NCBI GenBank assembly: GCA_964195995.1
Contig: CAXMQS010000036.1
Coordinates: 102,749-166,748, forward strand
Source of the DNA: CAXMQS01 sp964195995
GTDB lineage: Bacteria > Actinomycetota > Acidimicrobiia > Spongiisociales > JAOTWH01
Direction of reading: 5' to 3'
Length of the DNA: 64,000 nucleotides
Of this stretch, positions 26,951 to 35,244 are shown in pieces (within the stretch, counting starts at the first letter, position 1; every line of letters starts with the position of its first letter). The position numbers were made by a program, and so were the translations under genes. The notes below the pieces were generated by a model, which saw only the letters and a list, made by a program, of their open reading frames with translations, searched no databases and was not told the origin of the DNA.

Positions 26951-27574
26951 TCAACCGGCCCTGCCGGGTCGAGCGGGCGGCAGAAGGCCGAGCTGCCGAC
27001 ACTTCCTTATCCATCCGGCTGCCGTGTTTCGCGATACACCCCAGAGTTCACCGATCAGTGCGGTCGGAGCGCGCTCACCCTTTGTTAGGAACTCCTGGTA
27101 ACCGTCCGCGACTGCCTGCCAATGCTCATCGGGGTAGCCGACTCGACCGGGGGCCTTCGGGGCAGACCTTCCCTCCAGGCCGCTATGGACGAGAGACCAG
27201 CCGGTGTCCTCCTGGCTGATTCGCCAAAGTGCCGCGGCAACGCGCAGCCAGCGACCGTATGGGAACCGCCGGAGATACTCAGAGGAGAGAGGCTCACTCC
27301 GCGGGTTGATAGTGATGGCTGTTGCAAGATCATCGTGGAAATGGATCGTGATGCCGACCTCTACGCGAGCTGGTTTCCTTCCCGCGGTGGGTGGAAGGTC
27401 GGGCCCAGCGACCTTGATCCCTGGGCCGTCGCTCCAGACCGTGAGTTGCTCCCGCAAGGCGGAAGACGATCCGGAGAAGAGCCACAGTTCCACTGAACCG
27501 CTTGGCGACCGGAACCCACCAGAGTTATCGAGGTCAGTTTCCTTGTGCCACGCGAAGGTCTTGATCTCAGCCAC
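26951..27574 (-). CDS. Element protein with C-terminal helix-turn-helix, function unknown
   Basis: A 207-residue protein. The first 90 residues are beta-rich, and the last 50 (ALIGELWGVSRNTAAGWIRKCRQLGLL) form a helix-turn-helix like those of small DNA-binding proteins on actinobacterial integrative elements. It is divergent from the XRE repressor gene and could share its operator region. A regulator or excision-control role is a guess from position. Confidence 0.75.
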   Translation of the reverse strand: MAEIKTFAWHKETDLDNSGGFRSPSGSVELWLFSGSSSALREQLTVWSDGPGIKVAGPDLPPTAGRKPARVEVGITIHFHDDLATAITINPRSEPLSSEYLRRFPYGRWLRVAAALWRISQEDTGWSLVHSGLEGRSAPKAPGRVGYPDEHWQAVADGYQEFLTKGERAPTALIGELWGVSRNTAAGWIRKCRQLGLLPPARPGRAG

Positions 27575-27597
27575 GACCTCATCCTACCTGAAACGTC

Positions 27598-27657
27598 AAC
27601 GGTTCCACAACATGCGTTCTTAGAACTACCAGAATGGTGAAACCGTTGTGTTATAGT
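27598..27657. promoter_or_regulatory. Inverted-repeat operator and promoter of the element's early operon
   Basis: AACGGTTCCAC (27598-27608) and GTGAAACCGTT (27637-27647) are inverted with 10 of 11 matches. A smaller palindrome GTTCTTAGAAC lies between them (27616-27626). A -10 like TATAGT (27652-27657) follows, six bases before the XRE start codon. Likely operator for that repressor and possibly for the divergent gene. Confidence 0.6.
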
Positions 27658-27663
27658 GGAGCC

Positions 27664-27918
27664 ATGGCAGCCCAATCCAGATCGTTTCTTACCCGCCTGA
27701 TAGCCGGCCGATTCAGCGCTTTGTCAGGCGCCGGGCGCGAGATTCGCGAGGAGGCTGGGCTTTCCCTAGCTGAGGTGGCGCACGCAGTCGGCGTAGACAA
27801 GGGGACGTTGAGCCGATGGGAGCGGGGACTGGCTCGCCCTCGACGGAGTCAGGCCTTGCGCTACGAGGAGGTCCTGCGCGAGGTAGTAAAGGCAATGGTG
27901 GGATCCGATGAGCGGTGA
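27664..27918 (+). CDS. XRE-family repressor
   Basis: An 84-residue helix-turn-helix protein (IREEAGLSLAEVAHAVGVDKGTLSRWERG, residues 23-51) of the Cro/C1 type. The start at 27664 is fixed by TATAGT six bases upstream and the lack of an SD site. It is the first gene of a tightly packed unit (excisionase-like, small ORF, primase, helicase), so it probably autoregulates element replication through the inverted repeat upstream. Confidence 0.85.
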   Translation: MAAQSRSFLTRLIAGRFSALSGAGREIREEAGLSLAEVAHAVGVDKGTLSRWERGLARPRRSQALRYEEVLREVVKAMVGSDER

Positions 27919-28117
27919 TGTGAGGAGCAAGGGGTTGATAAGACCGATGTTGACCCCTGTTGAACTCGCAGCGTTGCTTCGAGTGCCCCTGGCGACTTTG
28001 TACGCCTGGCGGTCACGAGGAGAGGGTCCACCTGCTCTGAAGATCGGAAGACACCTCCGCTACTTCGAACAAGACGTTGAGGCATGGGTCCGCAGCCGAG
28101 GAGAAGATGCGCGCTAA
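27908..28117 (+). CDS. Excisionase-like MerR/HTH_17 DNA-binding protein
   Basis: A 69-residue protein whose core (LTPVELAALLRVPLATLYAWRSRGEGPPALKIG...LRY) is the HTH_17 winged helix found in excisionases and recombination directionality factors. It overlaps the XRE gene by 11 bases and the next ORF by 11 bases. An internal ATG at 27950 would also give a full HTH. With an integrase in the same element, an excision role is likely. Confidence 0.8.
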   Translation: MSGDVRSKGLIRPMLTPVELAALLRVPLATLYAWRSRGEGPPALKIGRHLRYFEQDVEAWVRSRGEDAR

Positions 28118-28331
28118 CCCGAACTCTCCAAAGAGGTGCCGCACGGTCTTCTCGCGCACACCGCTCACTATCGACCTGCTCACCGCTGAAGCATCTCGCG
28201 AGATCCGCACCATGGTGCTGGAAGGCTGGGCCGTTACCGACGCTGCTTCGGCCTGGCACGACTGGTTGGTGGGAGTTATCGGCCTTTCAGCGGAGCGGGC
28301 CTCCGTGGAGATCATCGGAGGCTCCGCATGA
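28107..28331 (+). CDS. Small element protein, unknown function
   Basis: 74 residues, starting inside the excisionase-like gene and ending in an ATGA overlap with the primase gene. It is helical with Trp-containing segments (AWHDWLVGVIGLS) and has no recognised motif. The coupling on both sides argues that it is translated. Confidence 0.6.
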   Translation: MRANPNSPKRCRTVFSRTPLTIDLLTAEASREIRTMVLEGWAVTDAASAWHDWLVGVIGLSAERASVEIIGGSA

Positions 28332-29122
28332 TGTCTAGGGCGGCTGTCCGATACGCCGTTGAAGGTTGTTGGTTCGTGTTTCCGGTGGAGCCCCTGGGCA
28401 AGATCCCACTGGTGCCATGGGGCGATGAAGCCACCTTCAATCCCGACACCGTTCGAGGATGGTGGCAACGTCACCCAGAGGCGAACATCGGCGTTGCGTG
28501 TGGTCCCAGCGGATTGGTGGTCGTCGATGTCGACGGCCCCGAAGGGGTTCAGTCGCTGGCTCGCCTAGGAAGAGACCTCCCTTCGACGCTGACAGCGCAG
28601 ACCGGCAGAGGCCATCACTACTACTACAAGGCTCCGACATGGCCGCTCGGCAACACCGCCGGTCGGCTCCCTGGTATTGAAGGTGCGCTTCGTGGTGTTG
28701 ACCTGCGAGCGGACGGCGGATACATCATTACGCCACCGTCGATACACCCCTCCGGAAGGAGGTACCGCTGGCTATCAGGTCCTGTCGAGCCGGCCGCGTG
28801 TCCCTCTTGGTTACGGCCGTTACCGCGGCCCAAGGCACCAGCAGCCCGCGTCGGTGTCGTTGGCAATGCCTACGCGCTCGCTGCCCTCCGCGAGGAGGTG
28901 GGGGCCGTCGGTACGACGAAGCCAGGTCGCCGCAACGATCGCTTGAACTCTGCTGCTTTCTCGCTGGGTCAACTGGTGGGGGCGGGATTGCTCGACGCCG
29001 CAGACGTGGCATCGCTGCTTCTCGGTGCTGCTGGCGTTTGCGGCCTGCCCGACAGGGAGGCGCGCCGCACCGTTGCCTCCGGCCTGGGCTCTGGCATCGC
29101 CCAACCCCGTGAGGTGGCGTGA
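28328..29122 (+). CDS. Prim-Pol domain primase-polymerase
   Basis: A 264-residue bifunctional primase/polymerase N-terminal-type domain. Visible: VPWGDEATFNPDTVRGWWQRHP, the metal motif VVVDVDGPEG near residue 62, TGRGHHYYYK near 96 and GVDLRADGGYIITPPSIHPSG near 122, which together form the active site of this archaeo-eukaryotic primase superfamily. The helicase is a separate gene downstream rather than a fusion. It would prime replication of the excised element. Confidence 0.9.
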   Translation: MMSRAAVRYAVEGCWFVFPVEPLGKIPLVPWGDEATFNPDTVRGWWQRHPEANIGVACGPSGLVVVDVDGPEGVQSLARLGRDLPSTLTAQTGRGHHYYYKAPTWPLGNTAGRLPGIEGALRGVDLRADGGYIITPPSIHPSGRRYRWLSGPVEPAACPSWLRPLPRPKAPAARVGVVGNAYALAALREEVGAVGTTKPGRRNDRLNSAAFSLGQLVGAGLLDAADVASLLLGAAGVCGLPDREARRTVASGLGSGIAQPREVA

Positions 29123-29123
29123 G

Positions 29124-30437
29124 GTGGACATCGACGCGGTTGTCGCCGCTGCAGAACCTGTGACTACCGGTGAACTCCGGGATTTCGCTGATGTCAACGC
29201 GCGGCACAACGATGCCAGAAGTTCGAGTGTCAGCAGCGCATCGGCTCCGAAGCCCGCTTTGATGGCTGAGGCAACAGGTCCGCCAACGTTGCCCATCGAG
29301 GTCTACTACGGACCCATCGGGCGATACGTCGAGATCATGCGGCCCACAACGGAGGCACCGCCAGAGTTCCACTTCGGAGCCTTCCTAACCAGCTTGTCAA
29401 TCCTGTTCGGCACCTGCTACCTCGAAGTTGGCGGGCGACGGCTATATCCGACGCTGTTCAGCATCCTCACTGGAAGCACCGGTATTACCCACAAGACCAC
29501 CGTGGCGAATCAGGTGGTGACCTTCCTTCGTCTCGTCGCTCCCGACCTGATCATTCTTCCCGGCTCAGGGAGTAGGGAGGGCCTGGTGAAGAGCCTCCCC
29601 GACGAAGGCTCTCCGGTGTTCTGGCGGGCACCCGAGTTCACCCAGCAGTTGCGCAAGGCCGCCAACAGCGGCACGGGCAATCTGGTGGAGTTCTGGCTGG
29701 AGATCTACGACAGGCCGTCTTCCATCGAGCACCGGCTGGCCAAGGAGACCATCATCAAGCACAACCCCTGCGTGGCGATGCTGTCCGACGGCACCGAGTC
29801 CTACCTGACCGAGGTCTTTTCGGTGGCAGCCATCGGGAACGGACTGCTGAATCGTCTATGCATCTGGATGGGACAGCCAGGTGGTCCGATCCCGTTCCCT
29901 CCCGCTCCCGACACGGTCGAGCTGGATCGGCTGGTCGAGGAAGTGCGGCTGGCGGCGAAGAAGGCTGAGGGCCTGCCGGTGACCGCATCGGAGGAGGCCC
30001 TTGAAGCCTGGAGCGACCTGTACCACGCCGAGGTCTACCCGATGCAGCAGAGGCCAGGTGGGGAGGCATACGCGCGGCTGTCTGACATGACGTGGAAGGT
30101 GGCGACCATATTCACGCTCGCTGATCAGCGGTCCGTCGTCGAGAAGGACGACCTCCTCTCCGGATGGACGGTCGCCAAGTACCTCGTCGAGTGCTCTTCG
30201 AGAATCGCCGGACAGATTGGGGCCTCGGAGCAGGCACAGCTATGTGAGGCGGTGGCGACGGCTGTTGAGAAGCACGGCCCGATTCCCAGCGCGGGCTACC
30301 TACCAAGGCACATCAGCCCACGATGGCGGTCGAAGCTCGATGACTTCGGCGGGGCAAAGCGGGTGTTGGACCGGCTGGTGCGCGATGAGCGAATCGACTT
30401 CGCGGAGGGGCGCGGTTTCTTCGGCATCGGGACGTAA
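29124..30437 (+). CDS. DUF3987-like P-loop ATPase/helicase of the element
   Basis: About 437 residues from GTG 29124, one base after the primase stop, with a GAGGTG site. It has a Walker A-like GSTGITHKTT near residue 118 and Walker B-like hydrophobic-acidic segments (VAMLSDG), in the layout of DUF3987/YfjI proteins that act with Prim-Pol primases. The exact Walker A (T-H-K-T-T after the glycines) is non-standard. It ends the operon; the hexamer-repeat region follows 12 bases later. Confidence 0.8.
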   Translation: MDIDAVVAAAEPVTTGELRDFADVNARHNDARSSSVSSASAPKPALMAEATGPPTLPIEVYYGPIGRYVEIMRPTTEAPPEFHFGAFLTSLSILFGTCYLEVGGRRLYPTLFSILTGSTGITHKTTVANQVVTFLRLVAPDLIILPGSGSREGLVKSLPDEGSPVFWRAPEFTQQLRKAANSGTGNLVEFWLEIYDRPSSIEHRLAKETIIKHNPCVAMLSDGTESYLTEVFSVAAIGNGLLNRLCIWMGQPGGPIPFPPAPDTVELDRLVEEVRLAAKKAEGLPVTASEEALEAWSDLYHAEVYPMQQRPGGEAYARLSDMTWKVATIFTLADQRSVVEKDDLLSGWTVAKYLVECSSRIAGQIGASEQAQLCEAVATAVEKHGPIPSAGYLPRHISPRWRSKLDDFGGAKRVLDRLVRDERIDFAEGRGFFGIGT

Positions 30438-30448
30438 GGATCGGCATT

Positions 30449-30593
30449 TGTGACAATGTGACGTGTGACAGACCCCGCACACGCCCAAACCGTCCTCTTC
30501 CCATCACATAGTCACAACTCTCTCTCACTCTCTCTCTTTCCCTTATGGAAAGGGGGAATATGCGTGTGACGGGCGTCGTCACAAACTGTCACA
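30449..30593. repeat. Iteron-like TGTGAC hexamers, candidate replication origin
   Basis: Seven TGTGAC copies in 145 bases: direct at 30449, 30457, 30464 and 30565; inverted (GTCACA) at 30511, 30578 and 30588. A CT-dinucleotide run lies between them (about 30518-30540). The position right after the primase and helicase genes, with a strong hairpin at 30.62 kb, suggests the element's origin. Confidence 0.6.
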
Positions 30594-30603
30594 ACAGTCG
30601 AAA

Positions 30604-30656
30604 TTCGCGCAATCCGCGAGGGGTATCCCCCCTATACCCATAGGGGGCCGGGGCCT
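30604..30656 (+). repeat. Direct repeat with strong hairpin, copy 1
   Basis: Starts TTCGCGCAATCCGCGA and contains the perfect stem CCCCCTAT/ATAGGGGG with a 4-base loop. A second copy is at 33933-33983. The rest of the 551-base gap 30438-30988 holds the hexamers, a stretch with no coding signal, and the truncated cassette repeat at 30855. Confidence 0.7.
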
Positions 30657-30854
30657 TACCATCATGGGGTTAACTTCCTGTAACTAAGGGGCCCGGAGGG
30701 GTAATCAGGGACCAGCGATTCACGCGAAACACCGCGTGAGGGGTACCAAATGCTGTGGGTACCGTCACGCCTCTCGACACCCTTTGCACCCCCGACTAAA
30801 CGCCTCTTCCAATACCGACCCAAGGGCTATACCGCACCTGTACTCGACAGAAGT

Positions 30855-30889
30855 ACTGCACACCAGGGCGTGACCTCGCCTGAGGTCGA
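30855..30889 (+). repeat. Cassette-boundary repeat, copy a (left-truncated)
   Basis: Matches the right 35 bases of the family (CACACCAGGGCGTGACCTCG, then CCTGAGG). The left end with CCTCTAGG is missing. It marks the left edge of the repeat-bounded array. Confidence 0.75.
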
Positions 30890-30988
30890 ACCGACGGTGG
30901 CATTTGGGATCGTGAAGAAGAAACAGTCTGCGACGAGTCATGGCCAGGCGTAGTCTGATGAGACGCTACGAACCAACAGCCTCATTCA

Positions 30989-33610
30989 ATGAAACTGCCG
31001 ACTGGAACCGTCTCCTTCCTCTTTACTGACGTTGAAGGCTCGACCCGACTGCTGCACCAGTTAGGTGAGCGGTATTCGAATGCCCTCGAAACCCATTCCA
31101 GAATCATCGAGTCTCGTGTTGGCGCGGCTGATGGCGTTGTGGTGAACACCGAAGGTGACGCCTTCTTCTGTGCGTTTTCAAATGCTGCCGATGCAGTCGG
31201 AGCTGCGGTGGGCATACAGCGGGACTTCGCTGATTACGCCTGGCCGCCTGATGGACAGTTTCGTGTTCGGATGGGCATCCACACCGGTGACGGAACCTTG
31301 GGGGGTCGGGATTACGTCGGAGTGGACGTGCATCGAGCGGCTCGTATTTCGGCTGCTGGTTACGGCGGGCAGATCCTTGTGTCGGCTGAGACGTTTGCGC
31401 TAACAGAGCGGAGGCTTCCCGGCGGTGTGGCGATGCGCGATCTGGGCGAGCATCACCTGAAGGACCTCCCACGTGCCGAGCATGTGTTTCAGGTGGTTGT
31501 TTCCGAGTTGCCCTCCGACTTCCCAGCTCTGAAGTCAGATTCCAGAAGATCTCACAACCTTTCAGCCACGCTGAATACCTTTGTTGGTCGGTCTGATGAA
31601 CTAGTTGCGATCAGCGAGCGACTTGGTGCGTCCCGACTGATCACGCTGGTGGGGCCTGGTGGCACGGGGAAGACCCGGTTGGCCGTCGAGGTTGGTTTCA
31701 ACGTACTTGACATCCTCACGGATGGGGTGTGGATGGTCGAGTTGGCTTCGGTATCCGAGTCTGGTGGTGTCCAGCGTTCGCTCGCTGCGGCTCTTCGACT
31801 GCGGGAACAACTCGACATCGCTTTGGTGGACACGATCTCTGATCATCTGGCTCAGAAGTCCGCGCTCGTCATCCTCGACAATTGCGAGCACCTACTTTCG
31901 GCGTGTGCCGAACTTGCTGACCATCTCCTGCGGTTGTGTCCCGAAGTCCGCATGTTGGCGACGAGCCGCCAGGCGCTTGGTGTGTCGGGCGAAAGAGTCC
32001 ATCAGGTCGCAGGGCTTACTGTTCCTACTGCTGAGATGTCTGGCGAAGAGCTTATGGCATCCGAGGCCGTGGAACTGCTCGTTGATCGCGTGACAGAGCG
32101 TAAGAGAGATTTCTTACTCACGGTCGAGAATTCAGAAGCAGTGGCCCAGATTTGTCGTCGCCTTGATGGCATTCCACTGGCAATAGAACTCGCAGCGGCC
32201 AGGGTCAACGTCTTGGGAGTCGAGCAGATCGCTGGGCGGCTTGATGATCGGTTCCGATTGCTGACTGGTGGAACCGCTGTCGATCTTCCCCACCACCAAA
32301 CGTTGCGGCTGGCGATGGATTGGAGCTATGACCTACTTGTCGCCGAGGAAGCGGCTTTGTTTCGGTGGTTGTCGGTCTTTGCGGGAGGATGCTCACTGGA
32401 AGCTGTCGAGTCGGTGTGCTCCACCGATTCTGTGCCGGAGTCTGCCGTCCTCGACCTGTTGCAGGGCCTCATCGAGAAATCGCTAGTGGTCGTCGATGAT
32501 CATCAAAATCCGGTGCGATATCGCATGCTTGAAACCGTCCGCGCGTATGCCGACGACAAGTTGGCCTCATCCGGCGAACGGGAAGCGGCGCTGGTTAGTC
32601 ATGGGCGTTATTACCTGCGTGTGGCCGAAGAGGCTGAACCCGCTCTGCAAGGTTCAGTTGACAGCTCGTCACAAGCAGAGGTTCTCGACCGGCTGGAGCT
32701 TGATCATGGAAACTTCCGTGCTGCGATGGAGGGGCTCCTGCATACCGAGCAGGACCTTGTTGGCAGGCTGGCTGGATCGCTGTGGCGCTATTGGGAAGTT
32801 CGCGGCCACCTCAACGAGGGAAGCGAATGGATGAAAGCAATTCTCGAAGCCGGACGAGAACTAGCACCAAACGTCCGTGCCAAAGCTCTCGCCGGCGCAG
32901 GAAAGCTCGCCTGGCGTCGGGGTGCCTTCGAGGAAGCAGAACCACTATTCCGCGACAGTCTTGAACTGTGGCGCACAGTGGATGACCGGGCCGGAGAAGC
33001 TAACGCCCTTCATGGTCTAGCCAGAGCAGCACTCAACCTAGGCCACCACGAGGAGGCGCAATCGTCGGGAGAACAAAGCCTGGCGATCCAAACCGAACTC
33101 GAAAACCCGCAAGGCATCGCCACCGCGATCAATACCCTCGGAGAGGTCGCTCGGCTCAAAGGCGATCTCCACCAAGCCCAAGATAGGTATATGGACAGCC
33201 TCCACATCTATGAGGACATTGGGGATACAGCCGCCTTCATCACCGTTAAGCACAACCTTGGATATACCGCCCTAGGTCAAGGCGACACCGAACGGGCCGA
33301 GGCTAGATTCCTCGAAGCGATGACAATCGCACGAGACCTGCAAGACCATCTCGGCATCTTCTCGATGTTCGGAGGGTTGGCCGCTGTAGCGATTACGCAA
33401 GGAGACGCCGTTCGAGCTGCAACATTGTTTGGTGCTTCTAGTGCTGTCGCGACAGATGGATACGCGGGGGATCGAGTGGACCAAATCGAGGTCCAACGTA
33501 ATCTGGCAGCAACGCGAGCGGTTCTCGAACCCGAAACTTTCAACCGAGCATGGCAGGACGGCGAAGAAATGCCACGCGAAGCAGCTATTGCCTATGCGCT
33601 AGGAACATGA
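30989..33610 (+). CDS. Class III adenylate cyclase - NB-ARC-like ATPase - TPR protein
   Basis: 873 residues. An N-terminal class III cyclase domain (about 5-170) has the metal Asp in FLFTDVEGST and NTEGDAFFCAF. A STAND-type ATPase (about 195-500) has Walker A GPGGTGKTR and Walker B LVILDNCEHLL, and tetratricopeptide repeats follow (about 600-860). There is no C-terminal LuxR helix-turn-helix. The transition-state Asn position reads His (VDVHRAARI), so cyclase activity is uncertain. Its codons are visibly richer in A/T at third positions than the core genes, and it lies between two array repeats: a likely acquired gene. Confidence 0.88.
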   Translation: MKLPTGTVSFLFTDVEGSTRLLHQLGERYSNALETHSRIIESRVGAADGVVVNTEGDAFFCAFSNAADAVGAAVGIQRDFADYAWPPDGQFRVRMGIHTGDGTLGGRDYVGVDVHRAARISAAGYGGQILVSAETFALTERRLPGGVAMRDLGEHHLKDLPRAEHVFQVVVSELPSDFPALKSDSRRSHNLSATLNTFVGRSDELVAISERLGASRLITLVGPGGTGKTRLAVEVGFNVLDILTDGVWMVELASVSESGGVQRSLAAALRLREQLDIALVDTISDHLAQKSALVILDNCEHLLSACAELADHLLRLCPEVRMLATSRQALGVSGERVHQVAGLTVPTAEMSGEELMASEAVELLVDRVTERKRDFLLTVENSEAVAQICRRLDGIPLAIELAAARVNVLGVEQIAGRLDDRFRLLTGGTAVDLPHHQTLRLAMDWSYDLLVAEEAALFRWLSVFAGGCSLEAVESVCSTDSVPESAVLDLLQGLIEKSLVVVDDHQNPVRYRMLETVRAYADDKLASSGEREAALVSHGRYYLRVAEEAEPALQGSVDSSSQAEVLDRLELDHGNFRAAMEGLLHTEQDLVGRLAGSLWRYWEVRGHLNEGSEWMKAILEAGRELAPNVRAKALAGAGKLAWRRGAFEEAEPLFRDSLELWRTVDDRAGEANALHGLARAALNLGHHEEAQSSGEQSLAIQTELENPQGIATAINTLGEVARLKGDLHQAQDRYMDSLHIYEDIGDTAAFITVKHNLGYTALGQGDTERAEARFLEAMTIARDLQDHLGIFSMFGGLAAVAITQGDAVRAATLFGASSAVATDGYAGDRVDQIEVQRNLAATRAVLEPETFNRAWQDGEEMPREAAIAYALGT

Positions 33611-33745
33611 GCTCGCCAGGTTTGAGATTCCCATCACAAGCCTCGATCCGGATCTAGGAACATCGGTGGTCTCTCCCGAATCCCCGCTACCGCTACACGC
33701 AACCAAGAACAGACCCGCAATTCCCAGTGCGACTAAGAATCGCAT
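33599..33745 (-). pseudogene. Truncated lipoprotein fragment
   Basis: 48 codons from ATG 33745: a signal peptide with lipobox (MRFLVALGIAGLFLVACSG) and then only about 28 mature residues before the stop, which lies 12 bases inside the end of the cyclase gene. Too short for a usual lipoprotein, so probably the 5' remnant of one cut off when the cyclase segment joined. The 426 bases from 33746 to 34171 hold repeat copy b and the second hairpin repeat, with no gene I can support. Confidence 0.5.
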
Positions 33746-33809
33746 CTTGTCTCCCGTTTCGTGGAGGGGGACCCTCAGAGGGCCTGTTCCCCCGCGGGTC
33801 CCTTCGCGT

Positions 33810-33862
33810 CCTCTAGGAACATTCGTGCACACTGGCACACCAGGGCGTGACCTCGCCCGAGG
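33810..33862 (+). repeat. Cassette-boundary repeat, copy b
   Basis: Complete copy, 53 bases: CCTCTAGGAACATTCG at the left, CTGGCACACCAG hairpin in the middle, GACCTCG-CCCGAGG at the right. A GC-rich stretch ending CCCTTCGCGTC precedes it, as at copy g. Confidence 0.85.
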
Positions 33863-33932
33863 TCGAACGACTAGCTGGTGTCCGACGATTCCTACTCGCT
33901 CTTCAGTGTGCAGACGGCTACCTATGGATGAT

Positions 33933-33983
33933 TTCGCGCAATCCGCGACGGCGGCCCCCTATCCCCATAGGGGGCCGAGGCCT
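33933..33983 (+). repeat. Direct repeat with strong hairpin, copy 2
   Basis: Shares TTCGCGCAATCCGCGA and the stem (here GGCCCCCTAT/ATAGGGGGCC, 10 bp) with 30604-30656. The two copies flank the cyclase-ATPase gene and two cassette repeats. Confidence 0.7.
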
Positions 33984-34171
33984 CGCTAGCGGCCCTCAGA
34001 GGTGCTTGGACAGCCGCCCTCACGCAAGGGCGGCGAAAACCAGCATGATGGGTTGTCTCTCCTGCGGCTCTCGGATGCTTCCCCTGCTCCGGGGATACCC
34101 CTCTCCCGAGGCGATGCGGGCAGCGTTCGATCAGGGGTTGATAGCTAGGCGTGCGATCCTCCGCCAGATGA

Positions 34172-34450
34172 TCAGTACTGGACGGACTCAGCTTCTTCGT
34201 ACACCTCAACGCGAGGCTCGCCTGTCACACCCGCCTTGTCCATGTTCGCCTTCAGGTCAGGGTTCTCGATCATCTCGTTGGCTGCATCAATGGACTCGAA
34301 CCCGACGACGACGGCCACCGTGTTCGGATCGCTCACCAACCGGTTGACGCGAGCGAACGATGCGCCGAATGTTCCGGGGTTTCGCGCGTCGTAGACAGAC
34401 TTCCACGCCTCATAATCGGCAACCGGGTGCTGGATAGCAACGACAATCAT
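34172..34450 (-). CDS. Small alpha/beta-barrel protein (antibiotic monooxygenase-like fold)
   Basis: 92 residues from ATG 34450 (MIVVAIQHPVADYEAWKSVYD). The pattern of two short strand-helix-strand units, with DYEAWK early and GFESIDAANEMI later, suggests a dimeric ferredoxin-like barrel (ABM/NIPSNAP type). No catalytic assignment is possible. It lies between repeat copies b and c, on the strand opposite to the repeats. Confidence 0.7.
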   Translation of the reverse strand: MIVVAIQHPVADYEAWKSVYDARNPGTFGASFARVNRLVSDPNTVAVVVGFESIDAANEMIENPDLKANMDKAGVTGEPRVEVYEEAESVQY

Positions 34451-34507
34451 TCGTACTCCCTTAACTCTGCCCGACCGTGGTGCCGGACCTCTCTTCAACC
34501 TTACCAG

Positions 34508-34648
34508 TTGATGATGGAAGGAGTGCCGGTGCCGATCATCCAGAAGCAACTAGGACATGCGAGCTTGGCTACGACGCAGCGGTACCTGGAGCATCTTGCC
34601 CCTGCGGATGTGATTGAGGCAATGCAGCGACGGGAGTGGTCGGTCTAG
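34508..34648 (+). pseudogene. C-terminal fragment of a tyrosine recombinase
   Basis: About 46 codons match only the end of a tyrosine recombinase: MEGVPVPIIQKQLGHASLATTQRYLEHL contains the second catalytic His (LGHAS) and nucleophile Tyr (QRYLEH). The upstream catalytic Arg boxes are absent, since the sequence before 34508 is unrelated. It lies inside the repeat-bounded array and is the only recombinase trace there. Confidence 0.8.
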
Positions 34649-34727
34649 ACGCGAAGGGACCTCCGCCGAAGCAGGAGTCCCAGGCGACCGAACGGCTCGT
34701 CGGACGCCTAGATCGCTGGCTGTCCTA

Positions 34728-35027
34728 CTAGGGGCCGGGCAGCGGTCGGAAATTGTCGATGAAGACCTCCTTGCTCCGTGAGTAAGCCGGTGCCAGTAGG
34801 CAGACAAAAGAGTCCCCGTTGTCGTCAAACTCCGCGCCCTCCGGGAAGCTGGTTACCGATTGCAGTGCCCACACGATCGGGTTATGCAGCGGCTCCCCGG
34901 GAAGTGGGACAGGATCCGAGGCTGGACCGGGACACCCGCCCAGCGGTGCTCCATTGGCCGATGCCGGTAAAGGCACCATCACAAATACCAACAAGACGAC
35001 AAGCGCCAACAACATGGGCTTTCGCAT
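34728..35027 (-). CDS. Small secreted protein
   Basis: 99 residues from ATG 35027, with a strong GGAGGA site. A clear signal peptide (RKPMLLALVVLLVFVMVPLPASA, cleavage after ASA) is followed by about 70 residues with two Cys that could form a disulfide. No family recognised. It shares the b-c interval with the ABM-like gene and the recombinase fragment. Confidence 0.75.
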   Translation of the reverse strand: MRKPMLLALVVLLVFVMVPLPASANGAPLGGCPGPASDPVPLPGEPLHNPIVWALQSVTSFPEGAEFDDNGDSFVCLLAPAYSRSKEVFIDNFRPLPGP

Positions 35028-35164
35028 AAATCCTCCTCCCGCCTTGGATGCCAACCCTGGGGGAGGGGTCACTGGGCCGCTAGAGGCTTAGGGCCGAACC
35101 TTGTCGGCTCTTGGTGACCCGCGAAGGTGCAGAAATCTCCACCGATCTGACCGGAACCGGCCCG

Positions 35165-35216
35165 CTTTAGGAACATTCGTCAACACTGGCGCACCAGGGC
35201 GTGACCTCGCCTGAGG
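35165..35216 (+). repeat. Cassette-boundary repeat, copy c
   Basis: Complete copy, 52 bases, with CTTTAGG at the left, CTGGCGCACCAG in the middle and CCTGAGG at the right. Confidence 0.85.
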
Positions 35217-35244
35217 CCGCGGTGTCAGAGTCCGCGATCTCGGC

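Noticed and set aside
33847..34347. 166-codon frame starting inside repeat copy b
   Set aside because: It starts within the repeat, crosses the hairpin repeat and the antisense of the 34172 gene, and has Arg/Pro-rich low-complexity composition typical of an antisense high-GC frame.
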